Positions 1 to 8,857 are shown, counted from the first letter of the stretch. The stretch: DNA of 30,254 nt from Prevotellaceae bacterium UBA5903 (GCA_002431845.1 DJEH01000073.1:1-30254), one strand, 5' to 3'. Notes: generated from the letters alone by a model not told the origin. Program-made: numbers and translations.

Positions 1-33
1 ATGCACAAATTCATATCAATTAATTCTGAATAC

Positions 34-894
34 TTATTGGGGCGTTTTCACTTTTGCGCCTGATGATTTATCTATCATAATATTGCCTTTATTAACAACA
101 TTGGCAATATCAACTTTTGATGCAGAGCTTGCATCTACTTTTATCATTTCTACTTTGCCGTTAGCAAATATTGCATGTGCAGCAGAAGAGGCATCAATAT
201 CAAGTAGCGGAGTAGTGATGTTATTGATAGAGCACTTGCTTGCACTTGATACGTCCACTTCAGTCATTTGGCTAGCTATTAATGCTCCGCCCTTGATGTT
301 TGCACTGCTGCTAGTTTCAATGTCAGCTTCTTTAGCAGTAATATTGTTGTTCCATACGATAGAACTTGCCGAACTTGCGTCAATATCAATTTTGCCGCCA
401 ACTGCCACATTGTGGTTTATCTTAATGCTTCCGCCAGAACTTGCTTCCAACTCAAAGTTTCCATTAACTGCGATGTCTCCCTCTATGCTGATGCTTGCGG
501 CTGCTTCTGCTTCGATAGAGTTTGCCGTAGGACCATGAACTATCACCATAGGGCGATTGCTCCTCTTGATATTTTTTGCTTTTTTGAAGTAGATTTTTAG
601 TTTGCCATTAATCACTTCGGTCTTTAACTGCTTGATGTTCTTTGCATCAAGATTAACCTCGATGTAAGGTTTTTCTGTTGTAGGGTAGTAAACTACATCT
701 ACGCCAGTGGATGCCTCTATCTCGCTAAACGAACCAATCTTTCTTGTTTCGCTTATTACCTGCTCATTACTTGTTACGCTATACTTGCTACTACTTATGT
801 TTTCGCCATTGTTCATAGCAGCGTTGGTAGAGCAAGCATATAGCGACATCACGAGTAGTGTACCAACGCTTAGCATTTTTACATTTGGTTTCAT
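34..894 (-). CDS. DUF2807 (GIN-type) beta-ladder lipoprotein
   Basis: Predicted surface or periplasmic lipoprotein of 286 residues. A signal peptide ends in the lipobox LYAC, with Cys21 the likely lipidated residue. The body fits the putative auto-transporter adhesin head GIN (DUF2807) family, which is common in Bacteroidota and has no settled role. The stem 'IGSFSEIEASTGVDVVYY' near residues 53-70 is typical of that family. The second half is a ladder of Ser-Ser turns near residues 151, 173, 194, 215, 235, 255 and 276, a 20-22 residue period expected of a right-handed beta-solenoid. It is transcribed alone, with a consensus promoter about 190 bases upstream. Family assignment is fairly sure; function is unknown. 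Confidence 0.85.
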   Translation of the reverse strand: MKPNVKMLSVGTLLVMSLYACSTNAAMNNGENISSSKYSVTSNEQVISETRKIGSFSEIEASTGVDVVYYPTTEKPYIEVNLDAKNIKQLKTEVINGKLKIYFKKAKNIKRSNRPMVIVHGPTANSIEAEAAASISIEGDIAVNGNFELEASSGGSIKINHNVAVGGKIDIDASSASSIVWNNNITAKEADIETSSSANIKGGALIASQMTEVDVSSASKCSINNITTPLLDIDASSAAHAIFANGKVEMIKVDASSASKVDIANVVNKGNIMIDKSSGAKVKTPQ

Positions 895-1082
895 AATATT
901 CGGTTTTAATATGGCTCTATTAAAAATATGCCATGATAGTTTGTAATCGGTTGTAATTCTCTTGACGAGATTAGATAATGACTGTTAGTGTGTTTTGCAT
1001 GTACCTAAATGAGATTGTGCATGTAATGTAAGTAGACGTTCAAAATTTATGTCATTTAGCTTTGATTGCCTACTCGTAATCG

Positions 1083-1113
1083 CAAAGTTATCAAAAATAA
1101 TAGATGTGTACAA
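1083..1113 (-). promoter_or_regulatory. Bacteroidetes-type promoter for the DUF2807 lipoprotein gene
   Basis: On the minus strand TTG (1113-1111) is followed after 20 bases by TAACTTTG (1090-1083), a full match to the Bacteroidetes -7 element TAnnTTTG with a -33 TTG. It implies a 5' leader of roughly 180 bases before the start codon at 894. Confidence 0.6.
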
Positions 1114-1193
1114 CTTTTTGCTTATGTTGGCTAGTTAAAGAAAAAGAAATTACTAAAAAAGCTTTTATCAGCACATGGCGCATTGTTATGATT

Positions 1194-1241
1194 TTTTATA
1201 TTTGAAGCACACTCATAGAGGAGTGCACTTCAAATATAAAA
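1194..1241. other. Hairpin between the DUF2807 and metalloprotease genes
   Basis: An inverted repeat pairs 1194-1207 with 1228-1241, then after a small internal loop 1210-1214 with 1221-1225. It lies just beyond the stop codon of the metalloprotease gene and may end its transcript, but no U-tract follows on the minus strand. The rest of the 402-base gap holds the promoter given separately and nothing else I can name. Confidence 0.45.
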
Positions 1242-1296
1242 ATAAGAGGATTGATTATTATAAATAGATTTGAATATCAACTAAAGAAAAGCCAAT

Positions 1297-3153
1297 TTAG
1301 AAAATTACTTTTTGACCATTGCGGATGTAGACTCCTTTTTTAGTAGGTTGTATGACGCGGCGGCCGCTTAAGTCGTAGCAATTGGCAGTAGAGGAACTCT
1401 TTGAGTTAGGCAAGATGGTTTCGTTGGTGGCGGTATGGTGTATGCCAGTGCTTGTATGTTTGCCTCCTTTGATATATTGCACATAGGCATTTTCAGTGTT
1501 TCCATCGTTGGCTACCCACAGACGGCGGGTAAGGTCTCCCTCAATGCTTTCGCTATAGGTTACAGGCACATCCCATCCGTTGCTACTAGCTGTTATATCA
1601 GGTATTGCGGGAATTTCTTCGTCAGCGCCCAATTCTATGTAATTGCTTATAGGAAGTCCTTCAAACTTGATAGGGTTAAGTGATACACTAGAGCCACCAT
1701 TAATCATGTTGTTATCGGTGATGTCGAAATATCCTTGTCCAATTACTTCCAAACGGAGCACAGCCTTTCCTTGTGTGTAGATTACGCGGTCCTCGCCCGT
1801 ACTAGGTATGTGAATGGTGTAGGTAGGCATACGGTCAATTTCCTGTTGGGGAAGCACTACTTCGCATTCACCATCATTAGCTGTTTCGGGCACAAGAATG
1901 TGTTTAAACGTGGTTCCACCATCGTCGGAGAGAAGCACACGCACTTTGCTCTCGGGGCTAAAGAAATCTTTGTCCACATCCCACTTCAGCATGAAGCGTT
2001 CACCTGCCATAAACTCCGTTTTTAGTGTTGGATTAATCTTAAAAGGAGTAGCTTCAACCACTTTGACTATTGTAAGAAAATTGTCGCGTAGTGGAGCTTG
2101 TTCTTTTGCAATGGCTTCTTCTGTTGGTAGGGCATCGCTTACAGAAATAAGCATTTTGTATTCTCCTACAGGTAGCGTGTCGCTGTTAGGAACGAGCGTC
2201 CAATTAGCAGTGCTGTATGTGCGTCCAAAGTTTAGCACGTTATTGTGTGTAGCTGGGAAGGTGGGGAAGTGGGCAGGCTTATATGCAAGATAGTCCCATT
2301 GAGCATAGCTATAGTAAAGGCTGTCTTGTTCAGCATCCGAGGCATAAACGGGAATGGTGAAGAATGTGTTCTTTGGTACAATGTATTCTCGCTTCATGCG
2401 CTCACGGTCAATACGTGGTGCAGTGTTAGTTTCCGACACCATACGTTTATAAGAAGCGTTGCGCAAGCGGTCGGCCAATTGTACTGTTGGTGTGAGTTGC
2501 GACAGACTTGCTAAACTCAAAAAGTGGGTGATACTGCTAAAACCATATCCTGCAATCGATTGCCCCGAATTGCCAGGTTCAGATCCTGTTACCCATGTAT
2601 GCTGACATCCGAAAGCGTGGGATAGTTCGTGTGCAATGGTGTGATTATCTTGTTTCATCGAGGTGACATTGCCCTTCATGTCATCCCATTTTATGGCTCC
2701 TATAGTGGCAAGACCAGCGTTGTCGTACATGTCATAGCGGCACACCACGCCTATGTCGTAGCCATCATTACCTATACGCTTGGTTATTTCATTGGTGGCA
2801 GTGTTGGCATTATCTATAAATACATTACGACTATGCAGGTCTTCTGCTAAGAGGCGATCATCGTAGACGATGGTAAATTTTACGCCTGCATCGCGCACGT
2901 AGATAGAGTTTAGATACGTTTCAAGTTCTTTAAGCCAAGTTTTAATCTTTTCTTTGTCGCCGCCAAACTTCTCGGAGTGAATTTCCTCATAAGTGAGTAG
3001 TACGGCGAGCCTATATTCGCGAAATGTGCTATCAGATATGTTAATACTCTTTTCCTCTTCGGCCAGTTGTTCGGAAATCGAAGTGGTGGTTTGTGCCTGT
3101 GCTTGTGTTGAAAGTGCAACGAGCAAAAGCGATGTAAGGTAATATTTTCTCAT
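1297..3153 (-). CDS. Secreted reprolysin-like zinc metalloprotease with T9SS sorting tail
   Basis: Secreted zinc endopeptidase of 618 residues. I chose the ATG at 3153 because it gives a clean signal peptide (MRKYYLTSLLLVALSTQAQA); the frame stays open a further 49 codons upstream. The zinc-binding motif HELSHAFGCQH spans residues 175-185, matching HExxHxxGxxH of the metzincin (M12B/reprolysin-like) clan: three His ligands and Glu176 as general base. Regions after the catalytic domain look like Ig-type beta-sandwich modules. The last residues (YDLSGRRV...KGVYIRNGQK) form a T9SS type A C-terminal sorting signal, so export across the outer membrane and surface anchoring or release are expected. 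It is divergent from the sialidase gene. The substrate is unknown. Confidence 0.85.
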   Translation of the reverse strand: MRKYYLTSLLLVALSTQAQAQTTTSISEQLAEEEKSINISDSTFREYRLAVLLTYEEIHSEKFGGDKEKIKTWLKELETYLNSIYVRDAGVKFTIVYDDRLLAEDLHSRNVFIDNANTATNEITKRIGNDGYDIGVVCRYDMYDNAGLATIGAIKWDDMKGNVTSMKQDNHTIAHELSHAFGCQHTWVTGSEPGNSGQSIAGYGFSSITHFLSLASLSQLTPTVQLADRLRNASYKRMVSETNTAPRIDRERMKREYIVPKNTFFTIPVYASDAEQDSLYYSYAQWDYLAYKPAHFPTFPATHNNVLNFGRTYSTANWTLVPNSDTLPVGEYKMLISVSDALPTEEAIAKEQAPLRDNFLTIVKVVEATPFKINPTLKTEFMAGERFMLKWDVDKDFFSPESKVRVLLSDDGGTTFKHILVPETANDGECEVVLPQQEIDRMPTYTIHIPSTGEDRVIYTQGKAVLRLEVIGQGYFDITDNNMINGGSSVSLNPIKFEGLPISNYIELGADEEIPAIPDITASSNGWDVPVTYSESIEGDLTRRLWVANDGNTENAYVQYIKGGKHTSTGIHHTATNETILPNSKSSSTANCYDLSGRRVIQPTKKGVYIRNGQKVIF

Positions 3154-3526
3154 GTTAGGTGTATAGAATAAAATGATGAGTAAATAGATAAGTGACGAGC
3201 CATTGGCAATGGTGGTGGTTGATAGAATTGCTAGTTGTAAATGTATAATACCCGTTAGCCTATTAGCCAATTCTGCCAATAAGTTTGGTAAAGATAGCAT
3301 TTTTATTTTTAAATCATGCTCATTCTATCTCATGAAAAACATAATATAGATGTTTTTAAATTTTATACATAAAAATTCAGTATATGATTGATTTTATTAT
3401 GTGTATATGAATAATATATCATTTTTTTTTATGATATTTGCACAATGGAGTGCACAATATTAATTGATACACATATATATATAATGACAAGTCTAATATT
3501 ATTAACTATAAATACATTGTTTTTGC
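3154..3526. other. Divergent intergenic region of the metalloprotease and sialidase genes
   Basis: An AT-rich 373-base gap that must carry the promoters of both secreted enzymes. The only near-match to TAnnTTTG I see for the sialidase is GATATTTG at 3433-3440, one base off and without a good -33 element. No convincing box was found for the protease. The frame of the protease gene stays open back to 3300, but this stretch does not look like protein I can support. Confidence 0.4.
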
Positions 3527-6500
3527 ATGAAAAAACGTTACTTACCCTTGTTGCTTGCTCTTTTTGGAACAACTACAGCAACATTGGCAGACACGCCTGT
3601 TAAGGTAACAACCATTACTACTAATGGTAGCTTTGCAGACGGAACGCATTGGTATTATTTAAGCATCGGTAACCAAGGATTTAGAATTTCTGACAACCGC
3701 AACAATGCTTTTATCACTTTAGGCGGTACGCGTCGTGCATCGGCAGATAACGTATGGTGTTTTGCTGGTAATAGCACAGATGGTTACATGATTTACAACA
3801 TGAATGCTGGCACCAAAAAGGCATTGGCTGCTCCCAAAGAGATGAAGGGAAACACTGGTGCTGAGTCGTATGCTCACCTCATGCCTGTAGACAATTTGCC
3901 AAGTGATTATACCAATCGTTGGGATATAACCGCAGCGCCAACCTCGTATGGTATTAAAAATGGTTTCTATATCAGCGAACACGGAGAGTCGAGCAAAGCA
4001 CTCAACAACCGCGACCGCAAACTTGCCTTTTGGTCTACTGGTAAAGATGCAGGTTCCACCATTGCCATTACCCCTTTATACGACGAAACAAATGTTAGTG
4101 ATTTAGCTATCGACTTAACCACAGGTACATTTACATCTTCAAACCTAGCTAAAACTTGGCACAAGGTATGGACGTCTAATGTGGCCAATAAACCCGTCAT
4201 TACGTTCTCTGCCGATAACAACGACATGAGCAAGAACACTGACGACAATACGATAAATATGGCCCCAGGAACGCAAAATTCCAATACAGCTACCTATACA
4301 ATTGCATCGTCTGCAGCTCAAATCATGCGCTATTCGTTTACGGTTGCTAAAAAAACAGCCTCTGCAAACAAGATGACGCTAACCATCGATGGCAAGGAAT
4401 ACGACCTCACATCGGGCTCGCACGATATTAGCGTTACCTTGCCTGTAAGTGCCAACTCTACATCGTTTAAGTTGTATGGTGCTTCGGCTGCCGAGGAGTT
4501 GAAACTAACAAACTTTAAGGTTGAATATAAGGCCAATGCTGCATTTACACAAGAGGTGTCAACCTCTACAGGCTCAGGTCTTAGCACTTCAGCATGGGCT
4601 AAAACTTGGACTTCTACTTCGACCAGCCCAACCATTACCATCTCTACTGCCAATAACAATATGAAGAATGATGGTGGCTTTGTAATGGCTTCGGGTAGCG
4701 ATAAAACATCTACTTACACCATAGCAACAAATGGGGGCACATTGTCGGGATATACCTTTAAGGCGGCTCTTAAATCATCATCTACAGCAACAGATGTTAA
4801 GATTACGGCCAACGGAACTGAATATCCCATTACAACTACAGCTTCTACGATAAGCGTTTCTAATATCAATGCTGCCAGCACCACATTTGTGCTTAGCGGT
4901 ACGAACGACCCTGTAGTAATCACTGAGTTTAACGTGAATGGTATGGATGCTTCGTCCGTGACACTCAAGGTAGATTCTTGCGAACAGCAGTACGACTTAT
5001 TGGTGTGTACCTCAACTCCTAACTATCGTATTCCAGCTATTGCACAATCAAAAAATGGTAATTTGATTGCAGTAAGCGACTACCGTTTCTCTGGTGCTGA
5101 TATAGGTAGTGGTGCTCTTGACTTGCGCTCTCGTATTTCAAAGGACAATGGCGCTACATGGGAAGAAGTTAAGACTATTGCCGATCACAACCAATATACC
5201 AAGGGCAGTACAAATGCAACAGATTTTATGCATACTGGTTTTGGTGACCCTTGCATCGTAGCAGACCGCGAGAGCGACAAGGTGTTGTTGATGAGTTGTA
5301 CAGGCAATGTGATGTATTGGAATGGTACACGCACTAATCACCAAGGCATTGCACGCTTCTATAGCGAGGATGGTGGCGAAAATTGGCAAAAGCCCGAGGA
5401 TATTTCAGAAAGCATCTATGCTTTGTTTGATGGTAGCCAAATTGGTGGTGCCAAAACCATGTTTATTGGCTCTGGCCGTATTTGCCAAAGCCGTATTGTT
5501 AAGGTAAAAGACTATTATCGCCTTTATTGCTCAATCATCATGAAGGATAACAATAGCGGCAATACCAGCCACAACTTCGTTATCTATTCAGACGACTTTG
5601 GAAAGACTTGGGGCGTGCTTGGTGGTCCTAACGTAGCTCCTACAAATAGCGATTGTGATGAGCCAAAGGCTGAAGAGCTTCCTGATGGTTCAGTTATTTG
5701 TAGCTCACGTGTAAATGGTGGACGTAAATACAACATCTTCCGCTTTACCGATATGGAAAAAGCTACAGGTTCGTGGGGTAGCGAAGCTTATTCTAAGAGC
5801 GACAATAATGGTGTTGTAGCAGCAGACAACTCTTGCAATGGCGAGGTAATGGTATTGCCTGTAAAGCGCAACAAAGACAACAAGCAAATGTACTTGATGT
5901 TGCAATCAGTACCAATGGGTCCTGGTGGTCGTTACAATGTGGGTATCTATTACAAAGAACTTGAAAACTACGAAGACTTCAGTTCACCTGCCAACTTGTC
6001 GAAGGATTGGGATGGCCATCACCAAGCAAGCTACATCAGTTCAGCTTACTCTACAATGACTCTTCAAAACAACAATACCATTGGTTTCCTTTACGAAGAG
6101 AGTACATTTGGATTTGATTATTGCATCCTCTATAAGAACTATTCAATAGAGAAGATTACAGATGGTAAATACTCATACGATAGCACCGTTAATCGCAACG
6201 AATTTGTAAAAGAAGGCGTTACCGATAAGGTTGAAGAAAAGATAGAAGAGGCAAAGAACTATACCAAAACCGTAGGTTGCTACACTGAAGAGGGTAAGGC
6301 CACCATTCAAGAGGCTTGTGATGCATACAATGCAAACCCTTGCGACGAAACTTATGTAGCACTCAATGCTGCAGTAGAAAACGCTGCTCGCAACGAAAGT
6401 GCCCCCCTGAAGACCTATCGCATACGCAACAAAGAGCGTTCGAATGGTAACCTTTATCTTACGGCAACAAGCGATCAACTCACTGCAAAAACCTTGAGCG

Positions 6501-7474
6501 AAGGTGGCGAAAATACCAAGTTTTGTCTCGTTCCTGGCGCAGCAAGCAAAACCTATCGTATTTACAATCCAACAACAGGAAAGTATATTGGCCGCACACT
6601 TAATGATGAAACCAAGACTCCTTTGGTAGACAACATTGAAGATGCTTACGATTATCGCATTGACCTTAATCTCGGCAATTTTACAGCGGGTCTTGTATGC
6701 ACTAATCCTACCAATGGCTCGCACCCAGCGCTCCACTTGGCAGGCGATTGCTCGCGCATTGTACCTTGGGGATCTGAGGCTGGAGCTTCGCGTTGGTATA
6801 TCGAAGACACCGACCTCGAAGCCGATATGTATGCATTGTCATTCAGCGCAAGCGACTATGGCACACTCTATATGCCAAAATCATTTGTTATGCCCGAGGA
6901 CGTAAAGGGTGGGGTGGTCACTCCAACTGCCGACGGCATAGCCATTGACTATTGCTATCAACCAGGCGAAACTGTTCCTGCTAATACAGGTTTGCTTCTG
7001 AGTAGCACACAAGGCACTATTAAATCTTTGCCTTTGGTTAATCAGGTGGCACGTAGTGCACAAGCTAACGAGGCATCAAGCGTAGAGAACTATCTGCATG
7101 GAACCACCCAAAAGGCGCTTACAAGCGTAGATGGCGATGCAAGTGCTTATGCGTTCTACAAGCTATCGTATGGTTCAAGCGAGGCCAACCGCAACGTGTT
7201 AGGCTTTTATTGGGGCAAAGAAAATGGCGAACCATTTACTAATGCTGCATACAAAGCATTTTTGGCTTTGCCACGCGTACAAGCGGCAAGTGTTAAACGC
7301 GGTTTTCCCATTTTTGGTTCAGCAGTAACCGGTGTTAATCACGTTACAACATCAGACAATGGCAGCAATGCCACAGCTATTTACGACCTCCAAGGACGCA
7401 AGTTAAATCATATCCCAGGTCATGGTGTTTACGTTGATAGCAATCATAAAAAGCATGTTGTTGTAAATAAGTAA
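3527..7474 (+). CDS. Modular secreted exo-alpha-sialidase (GH33) with T9SS sorting tail
   Basis: Releases terminal sialic acid from host glycoconjugates at or outside the cell surface. It has 1315 residues; family enzymes without added modules are usually 400-600. After a signal peptide (MKKRYLPLLLALFGTTTATLA) comes a beta-rich N-terminal module. Two tandem related modules follow at about residues 205-340 and 345-475, each opening with a '.KTW...WTS' block and an 'ADNNDMS/ANNNMKN' block. The GH33 propeller begins with YRIP at 500-503, Arg501 being the first arginine of the sialate-binding triad. Asp boxes lie at 538-545 (SKDNGATW), 613-620 (SEDGGENW) and 688-695 (SDDFGKTW). A trefoil-like region near 970-1095 may bind carbohydrate. 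The tail (IYDLQGRKL...HGVYVDS) is a T9SS sorting signal. Catalytic identity is very likely; linkage preference is unknown. Confidence 0.92.
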   Translation: MKKRYLPLLLALFGTTTATLADTPVKVTTITTNGSFADGTHWYYLSIGNQGFRISDNRNNAFITLGGTRRASADNVWCFAGNSTDGYMIYNMNAGTKKALAAPKEMKGNTGAESYAHLMPVDNLPSDYTNRWDITAAPTSYGIKNGFYISEHGESSKALNNRDRKLAFWSTGKDAGSTIAITPLYDETNVSDLAIDLTTGTFTSSNLAKTWHKVWTSNVANKPVITFSADNNDMSKNTDDNTINMAPGTQNSNTATYTIASSAAQIMRYSFTVAKKTASANKMTLTIDGKEYDLTSGSHDISVTLPVSANSTSFKLYGASAAEELKLTNFKVEYKANAAFTQEVSTSTGSGLSTSAWAKTWTSTSTSPTITISTANNNMKNDGGFVMASGSDKTSTYTIATNGGTLSGYTFKAALKSSSTATDVKITANGTEYPITTTASTISVSNINAASTTFVLSGTNDPVVITEFNVNGMDASSVTLKVDSCEQQYDLLVCTSTPNYRIPAIAQSKNGNLIAVSDYRFSGADIGSGALDLRSRISKDNGATWEEVKTIADHNQYTKGSTNATDFMHTGFGDPCIVADRESDKVLLMSCTGNVMYWNGTRTNHQGIARFYSEDGGENWQKPEDISESIYALFDGSQIGGAKTMFIGSGRICQSRIVKVKDYYRLYCSIIMKDNNSGNTSHNFVIYSDDFGKTWGVLGGPNVAPTNSDCDEPKAEELPDGSVICSSRVNGGRKYNIFRFTDMEKATGSWGSEAYSKSDNNGVVAADNSCNGEVMVLPVKRNKDNKQMYLMLQSVPMGPGGRYNVGIYYKELENYEDFSSPANLSKDWDGHHQASYISSAYSTMTLQNNNTIGFLYEESTFGFDYCILYKNYSIEKITDGKYSYDSTVNRNEFVKEGVTDKVEEKIEEAKNYTKTVGCYTEEGKATIQEACDAYNANPCDETYVALNAAVENAARNESAPLKTYRIRNKERSNGNLYLTATSDQLTAKTLSEGGENTKFCLVPGAASKTYRIYNPTTGKYIGRTLNDETKTPLVDNIEDAYDYRIDLNLGNFTAGLVCTNPTNGSHPALHLAGDCSRIVPWGSEAGASRWYIEDTDLEADMYALSFSASDYGTLYMPKSFVMPEDVKGGVVTPTADGIAIDYCYQPGETVPANTGLLLSSTQGTIKSLPLVNQVARSAQANEASSVENYLHGTTQKALTSVDGDASAYAFYKLSYGSSEANRNVLGFYWGKENGEPFTNAAYKAFLALPRVQAASVKRGFPIFGSAVTGVNHVTTSDNGSNATAIYDLQGRKLNHIPGHGVYVDSNHKKHVVVNK

Positions 7475-7528
7475 AAGTTCGTTTTCTCAACTGCTACACA
7501 ATAGAATATGTTAAATGTCATATTCCCT

Positions 7529-7577
7529 ATGTGCCTTGAAAGCACATAAGTACTCAACTCAAGACAATGGTCTTGAG
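7529..7577 (+). repeat. Two adjacent hairpins after the sialidase gene
   Basis: TATGTGC/GCACATA pairs 7529-7535 with 7541-7547. Just after it CTCAAGAC (7558-7565) pairs perfectly with GTCTTGAG (7570-7577) across the tetraloop AATG. Neither is followed by a T-run, so 3'-end stability or partial termination is possible rather than classical termination. Confidence 0.5.
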
Positions 7578-7596
7578 CATTACGAAATCAATAAAT

Positions 7597-7661
7597 AAGT
7601 CGCCCTGTAAGGGAAAGAGCGTTGAATATGATACGCTTTTTCACCTACAAGGCGACTTTTC
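7597..7661 (+). terminator. Long two-part hairpin, probable terminator of the sialidase transcript
   Basis: The outer arm AAGTCGCC (7597-7604) pairs with GGCGACTT (7651-7658). TGTA (7606-7609) pairs with TACA (7646-7649). An inner 10-bp stem joins 7613-7622 with 7633-7642. The structure ends in TTTT. A 67-codon frame crosses it but looks like chance. Confidence 0.55.
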
Positions 7662-7866
7662 TATATGTTATTATCCGCCTCAAACAGGTGTATTAATTGA
7701 GGCATTTTTGGACTTTCATGCATGCTCATTTTTAGCTTGCTTAAGCCAAGTGAAAAACTTAAAATCGTGAACTATTTTTGACATTTTGAACTTTCGAAAT
7801 AGAGTAAAATTTGTAATATTGTAGTATACACAGTAGCCTAAAATTCAACAAAAGCAGAGCAAAAGT

Positions 7867-7980
7867 TGCAAGGATACGTATGATAACATGGTAAGGATAC
7901 GTATCCTTATACCCTAAGCATACGCATCCTTGCATGCTTATAAACGTGTTATTAGCCTATAAGGATACGTATCCTTATAT
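7867..7980. repeat. Phased array of five 22-23 bp palindromic units
   Basis: Five units are centred on an ACG(T/C) dinucleotide step at 7877, 7900, 7923, 7945 and 7968, so spacings are 23, 23, 22 and 23. The core is AAGGATACGTATCCTT. Unit 2 is an 18-bp perfect palindrome (7892-7909) and unit 5 a 22-bp one (7958-7979). Unit 3 differs by two bases, unit 1 loses its right half, and unit 4 is degenerate (ATAAACGTGTTAT). Such spacing puts all centres on nearly the same DNA face. Possible roles are an operator array, an iteron-like set or a minisatellite within a miniature element. P. gingivalis 'BrickBuilt' elements carry 23-nt tandem repeats (from memory), but I cannot test relatedness. Confidence 0.75.
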
Positions 7981-8193
7981 AATGAAAAAATATATCATAT
8001 TTTAAAAGCATTGATTATCAATGAATAACGAAATTACTCATTATTCAAAAAAAATGAGCTACTACAATGTTTGTTCAGAAAAAATCAATTCATGGCGTTT
8101 ACAAATCCTCAGTTAGGCATTTCTAAATTAAGTGTGGCTCTATAAATTCAGCTTTAGATTATCATCTATTTTACCGAAAGCATTTACGCATTG

Positions 8194-8239
8194 CGATATA
8201 ACATTGGATAGGGACTTGCCCCTATCCAATGTTATATCG
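8194..8239. repeat. 20-bp perfect inverted repeat with six-base loop
   Basis: Bases 8194-8213 pair without mismatch with 8220-8239 around the loop ACTTGC. The 12-mer TAGGGACTTGCC, which spans arm and loop at 8209-8220, recurs at 8245-8256. No T-run follows. It stands about 200 bases upstream of the XRE gene and 210 bases after the palindrome array. The remaining bases of this 963-base gap are AT-rich and show no supported gene. Confidence 0.7.
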
Positions 8240-8385
8240 TTGCTTAGGGACTTGCCTCGTAGTTAATCTATTTTTAGGTGAAAATCTAAACTAGTTCTGT
8301 ACAACAAATAAAAGTATTAACTTTATAGCGTAAAAAATCACAAAACGACTATTAATTAAGGATTATATTAAATAATACGAACAAT

Positions 8386-8433
8386 ATGACAGAAATAAAC
8401 AATAATCAACGAGAAATACTCATAAATCTATAA
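8386..8433 (+). CDS. Possible 15-residue leader peptide upstream of the XRE gene
   Basis: A short frame MTEINNNQREILINL ends with TAA only four bases before the ATG of the regulator gene. Position and spacing suit a translated leader or coupling peptide. Nothing else (no recognisable ribosome site, no conserved motif) supports it, so it may be chance. Confidence 0.2.
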   Translation: MTEINNNQREILINL

Positions 8434-8437
8434 ACAA

Positions 8438-8833
8438 ATGGTAATATTAGCCGATAAAAGAGCAAAAAGTGAGATTGATTTACGCAAATTAATGGATAAA
8501 ATGGGGCTTAAGGCGAATGCCTTTGCAGAGATGTGCGGCATATCAACGCAATCATTGGCGCAATTTATGCGTCCAGGAAAATCCCTTACAACAAACTCAA
8601 TTTACCGTATAGCCAATGCTTTAGACATTGATCCGCGTGATATGTTCTTCCCAACAGAAGATGTGGACGAAGAAATAAATGAAACTAAAGATGAGAATAA
8701 CAACCATGAAGATTCAGAAATGACGGACAACAAGAAGGAAGAAAATGACGATGTTCCGACCATCCAAACCACCGCATTCTGTCCTCACTGCGGTGCAAAG
8801 GTGCGTGTAGGCGTAGTGTTATTACCCGAATAA
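8438..8833 (+). CDS. Small XRE-family regulator with CxxC zinc-ribbon-like tail
   Basis: DNA-binding protein of 131 residues. Residues 14-70 form a Cro/C1-type helix-turn-helix: 'KANAFAEMCGISTQSLAQFMRPGKSL' carries helices 2 and 3, followed by 'SIYRIANALDIDPRDMF', the classic end of the XRE fold. A highly acidic, probably disordered linker (about residues 75-110, rich in E, D and N) leads to a short tail 'FCPHCGAKVRVGVVLLPE'. That tail has a single CPHC knuckle, so it is half a zinc ribbon and would need a partner to bind zinc. The gene stands alone downstream of the hairpin and palindrome region. A weak TAACTTTA box lies at 8318-8325. Targets are unknown; the upstream palindromes are candidates by position only. 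Confidence 0.75.
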   Translation: MVILADKRAKSEIDLRKLMDKMGLKANAFAEMCGISTQSLAQFMRPGKSLTTNSIYRIANALDIDPRDMFFPTEDVDEEINETKDENNNHEDSEMTDNKKEENDDVPTIQTTAFCPHCGAKVRVGVVLLPE

Positions 8834-8857
8834 ACGATACGCATACAACAAGCAAAG

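Noticed and set aside
83..538. Plus-strand open frame opposite the DUF2807 gene
   Set aside because: A shadow of the repeated serine and alanine codons of the true minus-strand gene.
3154..3300. Extension of the metalloprotease to an upstream ATG at 3300
   Set aside because: The downstream ATG at 3153 begins a proper signal peptide, which the longer form would bury 49 residues in.
6173..6736. 187-codon minus-strand frame
   Set aside because: Antisense to the sialidase gene and without domain features.
7567..7770. 67-codon open frame after the sialidase gene
   Set aside because: It runs through two hairpins, including the probable terminator, and has no recognisable protein features.
7867..7980. 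CRISPR-like array
   Set aside because: Units are palindromes nearly abutting one another with no unique spacers, and no cas genes lie nearby.
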